Position numbers and translations under genes: made by a program. The notes beneath the pieces are model-generated. The model saw only the letters and a list, made by a program, of their open reading frames with translations. It ran no database searches and was not told where the DNA came from. Shown here piece after piece: positions 5,773 to 7,267 of a stretch of DNA of 7,267 bases. This stretch comes from an uncultured Flavobacteriales bacterium (GTDB lineage: Bacteria; Bacteroidota; Bacteroidia; Flavobacteriales_D; Parvicellaceae): contig CALDTD010000235.1 of NCBI GenBank assembly GCA_937924345.1, forward strand, positions 1-7,267, in the 5' to 3' direction. Every line of letters starts with the position of its first letter. The first letter of the stretch is position 1.

Positions 5773-6798
5773 ATGAGTTTACACGAAGATTATAAAGGGA
5801 AGTATGAATACAAATGGTTTGACCTTCCTTATCTAAAATTAAGTGGGCTAGAACCGTTAACAATAACACCCGAGTTAAACTTTGTAAATGTCGGGGAAAG
5901 AACTAATGTAACAGGGTCTCGTAAGTTTTTACGTTTAATAAAAACAGGAGAATTTGAGGAAGCATTGCAAGTGGCGAGAGATCAGGTAGAGGGTGGTGCC
6001 CAGATCATAGATGTTAATATGGATGAAGGAATGTTAGATGGAGTAGAGGCCATGAAGACTTTTTTGAATTTAATAGCTTCTGAACCAGATATCTCTAGAG
6101 TTCCTATTATGATTGACTCTTCTAAATGGGAGATTATTGAAGAGGGACTAAAGTGTGTACAAGGTAAATGTATTGTAAATTCTATTAGTTTAAAAGGTGG
6201 AGAAGAAGAGTTTATTCGTCAAGCTAAATTGATAAAAAAATACGGAGCGGCGACTATTGTAATGGCTTTTGACGAAGAAGGACAAGCAGATTCTTACGAA
6301 AAGAGAATTCAAATGTGCGAACGTTCTTATCGTGTTCTGGTCGATAAAGTAGATTTTCCACCTCAAGATATTATTTTTGATCCAAATATATTTCCTGTTG
6401 CCACAGGAATAGAAGAGCATAATAACAATGCAATGGACTTCTTTAGAGCCACACGATGGATAAGAGAAAACCTTCCTGGAGCTCATGTAAGTGGTGGAGT
6501 TAGTAATGTTTCGTTTTCGTTTAGAGGAAATAATACTGTTCGTGAGGCTATGCATTCTGCTTTTCTTTACCATGCTATAAAAGAAGGTATGGACATGGGT
6601 ATTGTAAATCCAGCGATGTTAGAGGTTTACGACGATATTCCAAAAGATCTATTAGAACACGTAGAAGATGTTTTATTAAACAGAAGAGACGATGCGACAG
6701 AACGTTTGTTAGACTTTGCTGAATCGGTAGTTGGATCGGTAAAAAAAGAAGAAAAAACATTAGAGTGGAGAACCAAGTCTATACAATATCGGTTATAG
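5773..6798 (+). CDS. metH: Methionine synthase, folate-binding module, ending at an in-frame TAG
   Basis: The 341 codons up to the TAG encode the methyltetrahydrofolate-binding TIM barrel of MetH. Landmarks include [14 protein letters not shown] (39-51), [11 protein letters not shown] from 80, IDSSKWE from 114, [28 protein letters not shown] from 202, [15 protein letters not shown] from 240, and [16 protein letters not shown] near the end. The barrel supplies the methyl group that passes via cobalamin to homocysteine bound by the separately encoded upstream module. The protein starts just before the folate domain, as expected for the split flavobacterial form, which normally continues through the cobalamin and activation domains to nearly 900 residues. 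Here TAG at 6796-6798 interrupts the frame in the linker after [11 protein letters not shown], and the same frame resumes at once with [10 protein letters not shown]. If the TAG is real and not read through, the product is a folate module only. All barrel motifs are intact, so the gene has not visibly decayed. Confidence 0.85.
   Translation: MSLHEDYKGKYEYKWFDLPYLKLSGLEPLTITPELNFVNVGERTNVTGSRKFLRLIKTGEFEEALQVARDQVEGGAQIIDVNMDEGMLDGVEAMKTFLNLIASEPDISRVPIMIDSSKWEIIEEGLKCVQGKCIVNSISLKGGEEEFIRQAKLIKKYGAATIVMAFDEEGQADSYEKRIQMCERSYRVLVDKVDFPPQDIIFDPNIFPVATGIEEHNNNAMDFFRATRWIRENLPGAHVSGGVSNVSFSFRGNNTVREAMHSAFLYHAIKEGMDMGIVNPAMLEVYDDIPKDLLEHVEDVLLNRRDDATERLLDFAESVVGSVKKEEKTLEWRTKSIQYRL
6796..6798 (+). 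other. In-frame TAG inside metH at the folate/cobalamin domain border
   Basis: Around this codon the translation reads [25 protein letters not shown]. Against E. coli MetH as I remember it ([22 protein letters not shown]) the two halves align without a gap, and the TAG stands where E. coli has Glu. One base change from GAG, AAG or CAG would explain it. No frameshift is involved. TAG also ends the secreted-protein gene at 2989-2991, so it works as a normal stop elsewhere in this window. Confidence 0.85.
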
Positions 6799-6852
6799 CA
6801 CTCTTTGGTAAAAGGAATTACCGAGTTTATAGATGAGGACGTAGAAGAGTGC
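6798..6852 (+). repeat. Nested inverted repeats directly after the metH TAG
   Basis: The G of the TAG and the next eight bases (6798-6806) can pair with 6844-6852; the core is CACTCTT with AAGAGTG, and the innermost pair is G-U. Directly inside, GGTAA (6807-6811) pairs with TTACC (6818-6822) around a six-base loop, so the two helices could stack. The sequence also codes for the conserved start of the cobalamin cap domain, so some of this pairing may be accidental. Confidence 0.4.
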
Positions 6853-7267
6853 CGTCAACAATTCGATCGTCCGATAGAAGTAATAGAAGGCCCTCTAATG
6901 AATGGGATGAACATTGTTGGAGATTTATTTGGTGAAGGAAAAATGTTCTTGCCTCAAGTAGTAAAATCTGCTCGTGTAATGAAAAAAGCAGTTGCTTATT
7001 TACTGCCTTATATTGAAGCGGAGAAAGGCGGAGAAACTTCTAGTGCTGGTAAAGTTCTAATGGCAACTGTAAAAGGAGATGTGCATGATATAGGTAAAAA
7101 TATTGTTTCTGTGGTATTGGCCTGCAACAACTACGAGATTGTAGACATGGGTGTGATGGTGCCTCCTGAAAAAATTATCCAAAAAGCAATAGAAGAAAAT
7201 GTAGATATCATTGGCTTAAGTGGTTTAATCACCCCTTCATTGGATGAAATGGTGTTTTTGGCCAAGG
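6799..7267 (+). CDS. metH: Methionine synthase, cobalamin-binding module (partial, in-frame continuation)
   Basis: The frame of the folate module continues after the TAG for 156 codons to the window edge with no further stop. It encodes the cap helices ([20 protein letters not shown], then [38 protein letters not shown]) and the start of the cobalamin-binding Rossmann domain. GDVHDIGKN contains the axial cobalt-ligand histidine (codon 7084-7086), followed by [17 protein letters not shown] and [13 protein letters not shown]. Conservation is complete, which argues that this part was under selection until recently or still is. As a separate gene it would need to start at TTG 6805 or ATG 6898; neither has a ribosome-binding sequence that I can see, and the ATG would remove the first cap helix. 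The activation domain should lie beyond the edge. I treat it as the second half of one metH gene broken, or read through, at the TAG. Confidence 0.8.

Noticed and set aside
6190..6573. 127-codon minus-strand open frame inside the metH folate module
   Set aside because: It lies wholly opposite a strongly conserved coding region, its translation has low-complexity Ser/Asn/Lys and Ile/Phe runs, and it matches no family I know. It is a shadow of metH.
6796..6798. Pyrrolysine or a changed genetic code at TAG
   Set aside because: TAG ends the secreted-protein gene at 2989-2991 at a natural domain end, and MetH is not among the pyrrolysine methyltransferases (those are methylamine methyltransferases such as MtmB). 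A whole-code change is not supported.

Overview
The window looks like part of a chromosome from an AT-rich marine-type Bacteroidota, most likely in or near the class Flavobacteriia. The signs are low GC, A-rich sequence before starts with few Shine-Dalgarno sites, one good promoter of the Bacteroidetes type (TTG, about 20 bases, TAnnTTTG-like), a large secreted lamin-tail-domain protein, and methionine synthase encoded as separate polypeptides. No mobile element, CRISPR array, tRNA or rRNA was seen.

Layout: bases 1-381 hold no complete gene. The left edge may carry the first codons of a divergent minus-strand gene, and bases 243-327 can fold into a long imperfect hairpin. A secreted multidomain protein (signal peptide, N-terminal beta-sandwich region, two Ig-like plus lamin-tail pairs, FlgD-like C-terminal domain) fills 382-2991 and ends at a likely terminator. 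Next comes a compact group: a PlsC-family acyltransferase with a GTG start (3051-3797), gatC overlapping it by 14 bases (3784-4074), and a small CxxC membrane protein of unknown function 12 bases later (4087-4329).

The right half is a methionine biosynthesis unit: a promoter (4334-4364), a SAM-I (S-box) riboswitch aptamer (4390-4473), an intrinsic terminator as expression platform (4495-4529), then the homocysteine/zinc module of MetH (4590-5585). After a 187-base gap with two hairpins comes the folate-binding module (5773 onward), which continues in frame into the cobalamin-binding module that runs off the right edge. High SAM should stop transcription before the first gene; low SAM should allow synthesis of the enzyme that remakes methionine.

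The most notable observation is an in-frame TAG (6796-6798) in this otherwise intact metH. It lies at the folate/cobalamin domain border, alignment with the remembered E. coli protein continues without a gap on both sides, and the RNA right after it can form nested stems. A nonsense mutation or sequencing error is the simplest explanation. A natural three-way split or readthrough remains possible and can be tested. Everything else fits an ordinary flavobacterial core region; I do not see clear evidence of a wholly new system.
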